Assembly (NCBI GenBank): GCA_024276465.1
Contig: JAJRXD010000034.1
Span: 1-64,000 of the forward strand
From: Deltaproteobacteria bacterium
GTDB lineage: Bacteria; Desulfobacterota; WTBG01; CAIYCZ01; CAIRTM01
Length of the DNA: 64,000 nucleotides
Reading direction: 5' to 3'
Positions 26,674-37,002 of this stretch are shown in pieces. Under the pieces are notes generated by a model. The model did not search any database. It was given only the letters and a program-made list of their open reading frames with translations, and was not told the origin of the DNA. A program made the position numbers and the translations under genes. How positions within the stretch are numbered: the first letter of the stretch is position 1; the number at the start of each line of letters is the position of its first letter.

Positions 26674-28170
26674 ATGGCTAAAAACCTACTGTTATTGTAT
26701 GGTATTATTTTTTGTCTTGCAGCAAACAATGTATCTGCCGGTGTATCAGATGGCTGGGAAAAACATGTAATGGGCGACATGACAAGCCCCATTTACCTGT
26801 ATGTTACAGATATGGATGGAGATGGTGATCTGGATGCTGTATCTACTTCAACCATGCATCCAGGCCTGTTTGATTCTGAAGTGGCATGGTATCAGAACAA
26901 TCTTAACGAAGGCGGGCAGTGGAAAAAAATTATTATAAGTTCAAAAGAACCTGATGAAAACCCCATTACCAACACCAATGGAATAGTTGTGTCTGATATT
27001 GATGGTGACGGCAATGAAGATGTAATCGTGTGCACCGGAAGGGTGACGGAAATTACAGGAGATGTATACTGGTTCAAGGCACCTGATGACCCGGAAGGAC
27101 AGTGGGAAAGATTTGATATAGAAGTAGATGTAATGAATTCATATTTCAAAATTTATACAATAGATGCCAACGAAGACGCAATGGACGATATCATTGTGGG
27201 TGGAAACCAGGGGGCCATGCTTTTTATAAACCCCGGAAACCCTGATCAGCAGGAAGCTGTATGGGAAAAGGTCGCTTTGCCGGAGGATTTAGGGGAAACA
27301 GGAAGTTCGCTTTATCTGGATGACCTGAATGAAGATGGAAAAACCGATCTGCTTAATACCTATACAGGAGCAGTAACTGATGATCCGGGCAATGTTTCCT
27401 GGTTTGATCTGAGTTACAACACTGCTGATGGAGAACTAATATTTGACCGAACAATGATTGCTCCTGAGCTGATAAGGGCATTTGATGTTAACTGCGTGGA
27501 TGTAAATGAGGACTCAAGGAAAGATGTAATAGTAACAGTTTTTCAGCAGCCATTTATCTACTGGTACGAAGCTCCGGAAAACAGCGGGGGTATATGGACG
27601 CAGCATCTTATTTAAGATGACTATGAGGGAACAGACATTTTTACCGGAGACATAAATAAAAACGGAAAAGATGATATTATAATTTCCGGCCTTTTCCAGA
27701 ACAAAATTTCATGGTTTGAGTATAGCGTGAGTCAGCAGTCATGGACAGTAAATCCGGTTGATGATGATATCACCTTTCCCGGTGATATCTCTCTTGATGA
27801 TCTTGACAATGACGGAGATCTGGATATTGTTCTTGCAGGAATGGGCGTTGACCAGATGATATGGTATGAGAACAAGCTGGAAAACCCGGTGGAACAGGAA
27901 TGTGAATTAAACAGTATCACACCTGGCAGTGTTAAAACCGGACTTGGAATCCTGCCAAGATTTAATGTTGTAACAATTGCCGGGAATGATTTTTCAGACT
28001 TTAATGCTGACAGTACTGTTGAAATTGAAACAGAGGGTGTAACCGTGCTTTATTCAACAGCTGTAGACAGACAGACAATACAGGCGTTTATAATGACATG
28101 GGGAGCTGAAAAAGGAACTTACAATGTTAGTGTTGACAGTTGCAGCGGCATAACTTTCACTGTTGAGTGA
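26674..28170 (+). pseudogene. Secreted FG-GAP/VCBS-repeat protein with an in-frame TAA
   Basis: Signal peptide (MAKNLLLLYGIIFCLAANNVSAG) followed by integrin-like FG-GAP repeats with Ca-loop motifs: DMDGDGDLDAVS, DIDGDGNEDVIV, DLNEDGKTDLLN, DVNEDSRKDVIV. A TAA at 27613-27615 interrupts the reading frame, yet the same frame continues for 185 codons with further repeats (DINKNGKDDIIISG, DLDNDGDLDIVLAG) and ends in a beta-sandwich-like tail at 28170. The gene is therefore one unit broken by a single nonsense change (or a base-call error). The intact product would be a cell-surface beta-propeller protein of about 498 residues. Function unknown. Confidence 0.8.
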
Positions 28171-28389
28171 AAAAAGGCCTGACCTCGCACATTTAGGGTG
28201 GTTAAATACAGCCTGCTGCAAGATTTTTGCAGACCCTTATCTAATACTTTTTTCGTATAAATTTCGTAGAAAAAGTTTATAAAAAATACGAAGAAAAACC
28301 ATACTCTTCGGTGATTGCTTTTTGTTTGTAACAGGTGCTATATCTCTATTTAGTGCTAAAAGTATATCCAAAACTGAAAGGACCTGTAG

Positions 28390-28722
28390 ATGAATCATTT
28401 TACCGAAGATAAAAGGGAATTTGAAAGATTTGAGCTGGCATTTCCTGCAACGGTTGTAACCGGTGAGAAGGAGCATAAACTGCAGCTTCACACAAAGGAT
28501 ATAAGTGCCGGGGGAGTTTTTTTAAATACAGAGGAACCCCTTAAAGAAGGGACCAAAGTCACTCTGGAAATTGTCATTTCAAATGAAACTCTTAAAAAAC
28601 TTACCGGATATGAAAGCTGTATTAAAGTGGGCGGAACAGTTGTGAGGTCTGAGGGGGAAGGTATCGCAGTGAGCTTTAATGACCAGAAGATTATGCCTTT
28701 AAGAAGCATGATGGACCATTAA
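28390..28722 (+). CDS. PilZ-domain c-di-GMP receptor
   Basis: A 110-residue single-domain PilZ protein. Both ligand motifs are present: RxxxR (R9EFER13) and D37xSxxG42 (DISAGG), so c-di-GMP binding is expected. The rest follows the PilZ barrel (GTKVTLEI, GTVVRSEGEGIAVSF). Located between two large secreted surface proteins, it may tie c-di-GMP level to adhesion or secretion; this is inference. The 219-nt region before it shows only a small CTGCaagattttTGCAG-type hairpin. Confidence 0.85.
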   Translation: MNHFTEDKREFERFELAFPATVVTGEKEHKLQLHTKDISAGGVFLNTEEPLKEGTKVTLEIVISNETLKKLTGYESCIKVGGTVVRSEGEGIAVSFNDQKIMPLRSMMDH

Positions 28723-28815
28723 ATTTTAATTAATAATGACTTTATAGAAAGATGGGATTATTAATTTTTATATAAATACTAAGAAATGGATATCTTAAGA
28801 AAGGAAGAAATAAAA

Positions 28816-31806
28816 ATGAAAAAATTATTAGCAATATTATTTGGAATAGCCCTGGTTATGGGCTTTATGATAAGTCCTGCAACAGCTCAAAACCCATACG
28901 TGGCATTTGACTATGATCTGGATGGAACTGTAGATACAGCAGGGGCCATGGATCTGACTACGTGCGATGGGTCACCGGTAACTGTTGATGTTTACTTAGC
29001 CAACTGGGATGCCCTGTATGCGGGTAATGATGTGTTTGGTGTAACAACCGAAATGTGCATTAATACTGCAGAACTTACACTGGCAGGCGATATTGTGAAT
29101 TTTGATGAAACCCAGGTCGGAGGCGTATGGGACAGCTCCTTTAACTCTAATATTGATTGGGGTGACGGATGCTACGATATTGCTGTCGGAAACTTCAACT
29201 GTGTAGCATCAGGTGATCAGATTAAAATTGCGACCATACAGCTTGAGTGCGCAGGAATTGTGGCTACTCCTTCAACTGTTACAGCAACTCCAGTAGCATT
29301 TATTGACGGTGGTATAGCTTGTAATGGCCCCTGGGGCCCGGTTGCCGGTGATGACGGTCAGATAGATATTACTATTGACTTTTTGCCAACTACTACTGTT
29401 CCTCCTACAACAACAGTACCAGGTGGAACTACCACTACCACTGCCTCAGGCCAGGGCCTGCCATTCTATGATGATTTTAATGATGGGAATGCTGATGACT
29501 GGGATGTTGTTTCAGGGACATGGCAGGCCACAGCAGGGCAGTATGTTCAGGCTGCCAGTGTTGCAAACGCACTTGCAGTCAATGGAAACACAGCCTGGCA
29601 GGACTATACTTTTTCTGTTGAGGCAACAGGTGACCCGTCTGACCGGGACATAATGGGGATAGTATTCCGGTATAATGATTCTGACAATTATTATCTGCTT
29701 GATATGGATGCAACTGTTCAAAGCCCCAGCAACCCGTTTAGAGGGCGCTACAGACTGCGGAAAAAAGTTTCCGGTACGCTGAGTTTATTAGCAGAACAGT
29801 CTGGAGTCTTTAATCCAGGACAGACATATGTGATAAAAGCAGAGCTTCTCGGGAATAATATAAAGGTCTATATAGATTCTTTCCTTCTTTTTGATGTAAC
29901 TGATAACAGCCATTCAGGAGGCAAGATAGGGCTTTATTCATCCTATTATGATGTTTGGTTTGATAATGTTCCAGTTGAGGGGTCCTCACCTACAACAACA
30001 ACAGTTCCTGTGACAACAACAACGGTTCCTGTGACAACAACAACGGTTCCTGTGACAACAACAATTCCTGTGACAACAACAACAGTTCCTGTGACAACAA
30101 CAGTTCCAGGTGAATGCGGGCCGGATAATACAATTCCAGTAAGATGCGAAGGAGCATGGAGACCAGTCACTTTAGACCTGCCGGATGCGGACTGTGACGG
30201 CATTGCAGAAGGTCCCTGCCCTGGTGGAATGATCTGTCTTGATGGTGACTGTGATGACAACTGTCCTGAAACCCCGAATGGTCCGAACCTTGGAACCTGC
30301 ATAGAAGATATCAATATTGGAGACAGTTGCCTGAGTGATGGTGAATGCTCTGGCGGAGCATTGTGCAGCATGAATCAGGAAGATGCTGATTCCAATGGCA
30401 CAGGAGATGTGTGTCAGGTAGCAGAATGTCTGTCTGTAAGGCCTTCTCAGGGTACGGCCGGGATGACAGACCTGCAGCTGAAAATAGGCTTTGTAACTGC
30501 AGGAATTCTTGAGGAGGGTACAATAATAGACACGAGTGATGTTTCCTTTGAATGTGACGGCATAACTGTGCTCAGCAGCTCATTGACATTCGGAGATGAT
30601 GGCCAGACAGAGGGGAGCAATACTGCAAATGTAGTGATAAACATTTCTGATGAAGCTGCTGTCTGCTCAGGGTATGTAACACTGAATGTTGCCGGTGAGG
30701 AGATAGTCTGCGATGATGCTTTTGAAATTAACAGGTGTCTGACTGTTGAGCCGCCTGAAGGAACAGCCGGAACAACAGATCTGGATCTCAGGATAACTTT
30801 TGAGTCCATGGGCATGCTTGGGGAAAGCACCACTGTAAACAATCTTACTTTTGGATGCGACGGCATAACCGTGCTCAGCAGTTCATTAACATTCGAGGAT
30901 AATGGACAGACAGAGGGCAGCACCACTATTACCATTATCGATGCCATAGTAGATATTGCGGAAGATGCCGGAGGCTGCACAGGTAGTGTGACGGTAAACA
31001 TAGGTGACCAGGGGATAACCTGTTCGGATGCTTTTTCAACTGTCTCAAGCAGTTCCTCCAGCAGTGGAGGCGACGGTAGCAATTCTTCCAGCAGCAGTTC
31101 TTCCGGTGGCGGTGGTGGTGGCACTCCACCTGTTACCATCCCGATACTGTCCATAACCGGATTTCTTGACATGGGCAGTGTGGATGTAAGCAAGGGCTTC
31201 ACGATTTCAAACAGCTCAGGTGCTGGGACCCTGACATGGAGCATAGGAAATGTTTCCTATAACAGCGGAGATGCATGGATTACCTCAATTGATCCAACCT
31301 CAGGTGTCAACACAGGCATTGTAACAGTAACTGTAAGCAGGGCAGGGCTTGCTCCCGGAACCTACACAGCTGTAATTCCCATCAGCTCAAACGGTGGCAG
31401 TGCAGGTGTTAATGTCCGGATGGTGGTGGAGGAACAGGGATCCACTACGACAACGACTATATCTACTACTACCACTATAATTCCTCCTCTTCCTCCCATA
31501 CAAGCTTCCAGTCTGCCATCTAAAATTTTCAGACCTCTTTTGCGCGACAAGAGATGCCTCTGGTTAGTGCTGCAGCCTGAACAGGAAAACAGTTTTGACC
31601 CTGCTGCAAGCACAATAAATGTTAGCGGAACATCAGATGATTTCCAGGGTGTGACAGTTAATTAAGGGAGAGACCCTCTTGAAATATCCGGTTTTATCCT
31701 GTTACCTTTGTGTGTTGAAAAAGATGCTACTACCGGGAACTGGACAATACAAATAGAAAACACCGATGCTGGTGAAACCATAGTGTCTTCTTTCTCAGTT
31801 AAATAG
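28816..31806 (+). pseudogene. Large modular surface protein (cohesin-like, LamG-like, TSP3-like, BACON-like) with an in-frame TAA near the end
   Basis: ATG 28816 follows AAGGAAG and starts a signal peptide (MKKLLAILFGIALVMGF). Modules in order: a cohesin-like beta domain, a TTV linker, a LamG/concanavalin-like domain (FYDDFNDGNADDWDVVSGTW...KIGLYSS), a VPVTTTT repeat linker, and a thrombospondin-3-like Cys/Asp-rich segment (DCDGIAEGPCPGG, DGDCDDNCPETP). Two tandem beta repeats share GITVLSSSLTF, then come a Ser/Gly linker and a BACON-like domain (NSSGAGTLTWSIG...GLAPGTYTAVI). TAA at 31663-31665 interrupts the frame, but it stays open for 46 more codons to TAG 31804-31806, just before a strong terminator, so the true end is probably 31806. 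Confidence 0.7.
29991..30108 (+). repeat. In-frame 18/21-bp tandem repeat (VPVTTTT linker)
   Basis: About five near-identical units built on GTTCCTGTGACAACAACAAC encode alternating VPVTTTT and VPVTTT. Both 18- and 21-bp unit lengths occur, so changes in copy number keep the frame. A likely length-variable linker. Confidence 0.75.
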
Positions 31807-31832
31807 GCTTTTAAAACTGATTATGTATGGAG

Positions 31833-31870
31833 AAAAGGCAGAGGCTTTAAACGCCCTCTGCCTTTTGTTT
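31833..31870 (+). terminator. Strong (probably bidirectional) intrinsic terminator
   Basis: AAAAGGCAGAGG (31833-31844) and CCTCTGCCTTTT (31855-31866) pair perfectly over 12 bp around a 10-nt loop, with A and T runs on the two flanks. It lies 26 nt after the TAG at 31806. Confidence 0.88.
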
Positions 31871-31885
31871 AATGAGCATAAATTC

Positions 31886-32947
31886 ATGCAGAAATTTATT
31901 ATTTCCTGGGTTTTGGCTGTTTCTGTGATCTCTGGATGTGATTTTTCCCAGAATCCGGCCATTCTCTGGGAGTTTGAAACATCGTATTCCGGGGGAGCGT
32001 TTCCTGTTGTTGACGGGAAAAATGTTTATGTGGGAAGTGACAAGTTTTACTGCCTGAATGCTGAAACAGGGCGACTTATCTGGGATTTTGAAACATTTGG
32101 AACTGTTTCTTCTCAGGCCCTGGTGCAGGATGGTTATGTCTATTTGCAATGCGGCGGGCTTTACTGTCTGAATGCTGAAACAGGGCAGCTTGTCTGGGAG
32201 TTCTGGACAGGCATCTGGTCTGACAAAAAACCCGCAATATCAGAAGGCTATATATACAGCATGTTCAAAAACAGACTGTACTGTCTGGATGCAAAAACCG
32301 GAAAAAAAATCTGGGATGCTGCTTCAATTAAAACCAGGTCATGGCCCATAGTGTCAGATGGTCAGGTTTATGTCGGAGGTTATGGAAGGATCCAGTGCTT
32401 TGATGCAGAAAAAGGTGTAAATATCCGGTGGCTTAATATTGGCAGGGGCTGGCTTCATCCGGCAGTATCCAATGGCAGGGTGTATGCTGTAACACAGGAC
32501 AACAGGCTTTATTGTATTGAGGCTGAAGGAGGAAAAATCAGCTGGCTTTATGATTTTAAAGGCCCTGTTGTTGAACATCTGACAGTGACGGATGAATATG
32601 TCTATGTAATTATTACAGATGCCAGGGTGTTTTGTCTGGATGCAAAATCAGGCAGCCTCATATGGAAGACTGATTTCAAAGATCATCAGATTTTGTTAAA
32701 CTACCCCATACTCTCAGGAAACTATCTGTATGTAAGAAGTGCTGAGACTGAAAAGATAGCTTCTGATACAGGCGCCTTTGTTAACAAAAGGTCCCCCTTC
32801 CGGATAAACTGTATTGATGCTGGAACAGGAGAAAAACTGTGGGATTCCAGAATGCTGTCCGGCAGATATGCTGTGGCAGGTGATCTGTTGTATTGTGGTC
32901 CTGTGAACTACAGGGTTTACTGCCTGAAGGCTGAGGGTGAAAATTAA
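31886..32947 (+). CDS. PQQ-like beta-propeller lipoprotein
   Basis: Start ATG 31886 is preferred because an earlier in-frame ATG (31823) would place coding sequence across the terminator. The signal peptide ends VSVISGC, a fair lipobox with Asp at +2. Seven to eight PQQ/quinoprotein-type blades are visible (YCLNAETGRLIWDFET, YCLNAETGQLVWEF, YCLDAKTGKKIWDA, FCLDAKSGSLIWK, NCIDAGTGEKLWDS). Such propellers include BamB and non-enzymatic scaffolds; no PQQ-dehydrogenase active-site motif is evident, so a structural or binding role is more likely. The O-antigen-ligase-like gene begins at the next base. Confidence 0.78.
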   Translation: MQKFIISWVLAVSVISGCDFSQNPAILWEFETSYSGGAFPVVDGKNVYVGSDKFYCLNAETGRLIWDFETFGTVSSQALVQDGYVYLQCGGLYCLNAETGQLVWEFWTGIWSDKKPAISEGYIYSMFKNRLYCLDAKTGKKIWDAASIKTRSWPIVSDGQVYVGGYGRIQCFDAEKGVNIRWLNIGRGWLHPAVSNGRVYAVTQDNRLYCIEAEGGKISWLYDFKGPVVEHLTVTDEYVYVIITDARVFCLDAKSGSLIWKTDFKDHQILLNYPILSGNYLYVRSAETEKIASDTGAFVNKRSPFRINCIDAGTGEKLWDSRMLSGRYAVAGDLLYCGPVNYRVYCLKAEGEN

Positions 32948-34804
32948 ATGAATTTATCCAAAAGGCAATTAAAGCATATAAAAAAAGAATATCCCGGAAA
33001 GACAGTTGAAGAGATTTCAAGAGAATTAAACATCAAGCCCGGCCGAATTTATAAAGCCCTTGGGCTGCAAACTGAATTCTGGACTTTTTGTTTTGAAAAT
33101 TTGACAGGGTATCTTGTCTGTTTGCTTGTCCTTATCGCACCTTTTGTCTTTGACAGGCAGTTGAGTGACTTTGCCGACCTGCCCCAGAGAGCTTTTATAC
33201 AGGCAGTAACGGTTTTTCTCTTACTGCTTTGTGCAATGAGATTAACCGTTAAAACCGATATAAGGCTTTCAAAAAATCCTCTCTACATGTTTGGGGCTGC
33301 ATCTGTTTTGTGGTCGTGCGCATCAATGCTCTGGGCTTACAATATGCATGAGGCATTTTTATCAGCAGCTCACTGGGCAGCCTGTGTGGCTGTTTTTGCT
33401 GTTGTAAGCACCTCTCTTTATAATGAAAAATGGCTTGAGCTTATCCCGGTATCAGCACTTGCTGCTGTGACTGGTGTTGTTTTCCTTGGCCTTGGCCAGC
33501 AGTTTTGCAGTATTGACTGGGTTCCGATGCTTCAGCCCCCTTCAGCAACCTTTGCAAATGCAAACATGGCAGCCCAGTATGTAGCAGCTGTTCTGCCGAT
33601 TGCCCTGGCAGCAGGGTTTTGCCGTAAAAATAATTTTTTAAGATGCGGGGTGTCTGCTGTTGCAGTACTGTCATTGATATTTTTGTTTTACACTCAATGC
33701 AGAGCAGCCTGGATTGCCATTGTGTGTGCCCTGGTATGGTCAGTGCTCATGCTTGCCAGGAAAAGGTATGGCAGGGTATTGTCCTCTAAAACTTCTGCCT
33801 GCATTATTATTGCTCTGGCTGCAGTGGCTGTTGTGTGGACAGGGTCAGTGAGTGTTGGAAGCATCAAAAAAGTGGCTGGGGGCAGTGCTCTTTACAGGCT
33901 TATAGTCTGGAGAAACTGCATTGAGATGGTGAAGGAAAAACCCGTGCTGGGCTTTGGGGCAGGAAACTTTAAAGTATTTTATCCCCGGTATATTCACAGG
34001 GCGGCAATAGACAGTGCTTTTGATAAAAAGAACCAGATTCGCCGTGTGCACAATGATTATATTCAGACGGCAGTTGAGCTTGGATTTGCGGGTTTGCTGA
34101 TGTTTATTGCATTGCCTTTATACGGGCTCTACATGGCATGGCAGCTCGTTTATTACAGAAAAGATTTTAAATTTAATGTGGTAACAATAGGGGCTTCAGC
34201 AGGAATTATATCATTTATGGTAACAGCAGTTTTCAGCTTTCCATTGCAGAGGTCAAATCCCCCCCTGATATTTTTTATCTGTCTCGGTGTCCTGACTGTT
34301 TTATATAATCGCCATGTTTTGAATGAAAAAATATTGAGGTTGAAAATGCCCAGGGCCATGGGCCTGACAGCAATGCTGCTTTTACTTGCGGCAGGGGGGG
34401 GCTTGATCCGGTACAACTGGAATAATATAAGCTGTGACAGATTTTTTCGTACAGCACTGCGCATGGAAAAAAAGGGTGCGAACAGCCAGGCTCTTACTGC
34501 CGGTATTACGGCAAATAAATATAATCCTGACAGGATGGATGTTCTTTCCATTGTGGGACGGGCCTACGTGACAACCGGAAAACCGGAAAAGGGGATTGAA
34601 GTGCTGAACAGAGTGATAAGCAGATACCCCTATAATTTAAATGCGCTTTTTATTCTCGGGGTGGCGTATATAAATGCAGGGGACCGGGAAAAAGCATTGG
34701 AGACTTTGAAAAGGACATTAAAAATACAGCCCAGGTTTAAAGATGCAAAGAGCCTGATATCAATAATTAAGACAGGCGGGAAAGTGAATGTTGACCTTTC
34801 ATGA
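32948..34804 (+). CDS. O-antigen ligase/polymerase-like membrane protein with C-terminal TPRs
   Basis: A 618-residue polytopic protein starting directly after the PQQ-propeller stop. The first 40 residues look like a small helix-turn-helix (KTVEEISRELNIKPGRIYKALGL), odd for this family. About ten to twelve membrane segments follow, with the Wzy_C/ligase signature in the large loop (RNCIEMVKEKPVLGFGAGNFKVFYP, RVHNDYIQTAVELGFAGLLMF). The C-terminus has TPR units (AYVTTGKPEKGIEVLNRVISRYPYNLNALFILGVAYINAGDREKALE). Probably ligates or polymerises a surface glycan or glycosylates proteins; the acceptor is unknown. Confidence 0.8.
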   Translation: MNLSKRQLKHIKKEYPGKTVEEISRELNIKPGRIYKALGLQTEFWTFCFENLTGYLVCLLVLIAPFVFDRQLSDFADLPQRAFIQAVTVFLLLLCAMRLTVKTDIRLSKNPLYMFGAASVLWSCASMLWAYNMHEAFLSAAHWAACVAVFAVVSTSLYNEKWLELIPVSALAAVTGVVFLGLGQQFCSIDWVPMLQPPSATFANANMAAQYVAAVLPIALAAGFCRKNNFLRCGVSAVAVLSLIFLFYTQCRAAWIAIVCALVWSVLMLARKRYGRVLSSKTSACIIIALAAVAVVWTGSVSVGSIKKVAGGSALYRLIVWRNCIEMVKEKPVLGFGAGNFKVFYPRYIHRAAIDSAFDKKNQIRRVHNDYIQTAVELGFAGLLMFIALPLYGLYMAWQLVYYRKDFKFNVVTIGASAGIISFMVTAVFSFPLQRSNPPLIFFICLGVLTVLYNRHVLNEKILRLKMPRAMGLTAMLLLLAAGGGLIRYNWNNISCDRFFRTALRMEKKGANSQALTAGITANKYNPDRMDVLSIVGRAYVTTGKPEKGIEVLNRVISRYPYNLNALFILGVAYINAGDREKALETLKRTLKIQPRFKDAKSLISIIKTGGKVNVDLS

Positions 34805-34896
34805 GACGAAGGCTGGGTTGTCTGTTTAAATCCCGATTCAGTTTTTCATTGACAGACTGTAGCAGTTGAATTGTTTTTTAGTGTGAACAATCAGAG

Positions 34897-36795
34897 CTAA
34901 AAAACTCCGGGAATGAACTTCCATGGCACCTTTTTTTTATATTTAATGTATTCCGGGTCAAGAGACAGATGCCTTTCTTCTGTCCATGCCCTCAAAAAAT
35001 AGATCAATATAAATCCCAGCAATATACCCACACCAAACCTGGCAAAAAAAACACCCTGTATCAACCATAGTAAAAGTTTTGCGCTATAGGCAGGGTGGCG
35101 AACAAAACAATATGGTCCTGATGAAACTATGCCTCTGTTGGTAAGGTTTGAGGCTTTAAAACCCAGGGCCACTGAAGCCCATGTAAAAACACCCCATAAC
35201 AGAGAAACCGCACAGGTCATTGCTGTGGTTGCCCACAGAGGATACTCCCGGGCGATATTAATTACCGGGTAATCAAAAAGCCTGAATGAGAATACATTAA
35301 ACGGCGGGTAACACCAGAGGCAGACAACCCAGCCAAAAAAAGTTGGCTCAACAGATTTAATTCTGTTTTTCAGAAATTTTGATTCTACCAGATAACCAAA
35401 GGAGTAAATAATAGTGTCTGTATAAATGAACAGAGCAACCAGAAAAGAATTTACTGTCTGGAGATCCCAGCGGAATGAGGCGGCAAGATTGCTCTGGTGA
35501 AAGGTGTTGTTTATTACCCAGGAGACCAGGTAGGGAATATAAAACACCTTAACTCCAATTGTAAGCATGCCCAGCCTGCTGTAATAATTCCAGTATATTT
35601 TTTTTCCTCTGAACAGATTAAAAACTGATAGTAAAGTTTTTAAAAAGCAGGAGTATTTATCCCTGCAAAGGGGCTTGTCAGAATCACAATAGTAAAGGTA
35701 AGGAAAAGACAGCAGCAGGCATGCGCCCCAGTAATAATCAATGAAGTATTGAAAAAAATAGTTGTAGTTTGGTCCTGTGAAGTTATCCCTCATGACACCC
35801 AGCAGGTAATTTGCAGGGTCCCAGCTGATCAGGGACAGGGAGAAATCCAGCCAGGTGTGGATATTTTTCAGGCAGAAATAGAAAAAAGTTATATAAAACA
35901 TCCGGCTTGTGTATTTAGTCAGCGTTGCTGAAAACCCCGTTTCAGATCTGCACGTTTTCAGCAGATACCATGAGGAGAATAAAAAAATCAGGGCCTGGGC
36001 AAGGAGGATCGAAGACGGCAGGTTTCCGCGTTTACTGGAAACAGTATTTTTGAAGCCGGTTTCAAGGACTGTCTGACGCATGATTGAATGATGTTTGCCA
36101 TCCACTACCTCCTCTGCAACAGCAAAGAATGTGTACCTGTTACGAAATCCGGCAACACTTGTTTTAACATGGAAAATCCTTTTGCCAGGGAAGGTTGAAA
36201 CAGAGATAATTTTAACCTCATCAGGAAGAATCAGTCTCAGGATGTCCGGCCTGCTGGATTTAACAATAATGTCCCCCTTGTCATGAATGGTTGCTTTTTC
36301 GGGAAAACACGTGGTGTCAAGCCCTGCAGGTTCCAGATAATTGAACATTGCAACGTGTTTAAGCGACAGGGTTGTTCCATCATTGTAATATCGCAGTGTT
36401 GCTGTGAGGGGATATGTTCCTGGCAGAGAGGGGTATTCTATCTTGTAGAAAAATTCTCTTTTGCCGTGCGGCGGGATTGTTTTGTTAAATGTCTGTTTGT
36501 ATTTTTTCTTATCAAGTTCAACAGAAACCGTTTCAACCTTTACACTTACTGAAGATCGGTTTTCTATGCCCACGATGACATTGTCATTGATGCTGCGGTG
36601 GGTCAGGCTCAGCTTTATATCAGCCCCGAAAGAACAGGTGGGGAACAGGAACAGAAAAACAATTACAAGTGGCAGGGAGATGATTACCCCCTCTTTAATG
36701 AACCTCTGGCAGAAAAAACAGGGGGGGCACGGGATTACTGCTTTATTTAAATATGTATCGGCCTTTGATTTGGGCATCCGAACATCAAGATTCAA
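34897..36795 (-). CDS. Membrane protein with extracytoplasmic beta domain and C-terminal isoprenylcysteine-methyltransferase-like domain
   Basis: A protein of about 630 residues. The C-terminal part has the ICMT/PEMT pattern: GPYCFVRHPAYSAKLLLW and TEERHLSLDPEYIKYKKKVPW. Ahead of it lie several membrane helices and an extracytoplasmic beta-rich domain (ADIKLSLTHRSINDNVIVGIENRSSV...) preceded by a hydrophobic signal-anchor. The start is uncertain: TTG 36795 and ATG 36777 both lack a clear SD, and the proposed first 40 residues (with CPPCFFC) may not be translated. Methyl transfer to a lipid or membrane substrate is inferred from the domain. It is convergent with the O-antigen-ligase-like gene. 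Confidence 0.65.
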   Translation of the reverse strand: MNLDVRMPKSKADTYLNKAVIPCPPCFFCQRFIKEGVIISLPLVIVFLFLFPTCSFGADIKLSLTHRSINDNVIVGIENRSSVSVKVETVSVELDKKKYKQTFNKTIPPHGKREFFYKIEYPSLPGTYPLTATLRYYNDGTTLSLKHVAMFNYLEPAGLDTTCFPEKATIHDKGDIIVKSSRPDILRLILPDEVKIISVSTFPGKRIFHVKTSVAGFRNRYTFFAVAEEVVDGKHHSIMRQTVLETGFKNTVSSKRGNLPSSILLAQALIFLFSSWYLLKTCRSETGFSATLTKYTSRMFYITFFYFCLKNIHTWLDFSLSLISWDPANYLLGVMRDNFTGPNYNYFFQYFIDYYWGACLLLSFPYLYYCDSDKPLCRDKYSCFLKTLLSVFNLFRGKKIYWNYYSRLGMLTIGVKVFYIPYLVSWVINNTFHQSNLAASFRWDLQTVNSFLVALFIYTDTIIYSFGYLVESKFLKNRIKSVEPTFFGWVVCLWCYPPFNVFSFRLFDYPVINIAREYPLWATTAMTCAVSLLWGVFTWASVALGFKASNLTNRGIVSSGPYCFVRHPAYSAKLLLWLIQGVFFARFGVGILLGFILIYFLRAWTEERHLSLDPEYIKYKKKVPWKFIPGVF

Positions 36796-37002
36796 AACCT
36801 TATTCTATTGTTCTGTCACAGATGAAATGTCATTTTCCCCTTATCGCCTGTCTGAGATTTATCGGGGTTCATTTGAAATGCCAGTTGGATGTTGGCATGA
36901 CACTATGCTCTTTACTTCACTTAACAGGGAATATTTTATCAGCTGAATCTGCCTTCTGTCTGAGTTTTGATAGCAGGCAGATTCAGGGTGAAAGCAGGTT
37001 GC

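Noticed and set aside
27613-27615. Recoded stop (selenocysteine or pyrrolysine) in the FG-GAP gene
   Set aside because: The codon is TAA; Sec uses TGA and Pyl uses TAG, and no recoding element is visible. TAA is used as a normal stop elsewhere in the window.
29991-30111. CRISPR-like short direct repeats
   Set aside because: The repeats are contiguous, in frame, encode a Thr/Val/Pro linker and have no unique spacers or cas genes nearby.
30447-31244. 265-residue minus-strand ORF opposite the cohesin-like gene
   Set aside because: Pro/Ser/Leu-rich mirror of a Ser/Gly-repeat coding region; no start signals or domain.
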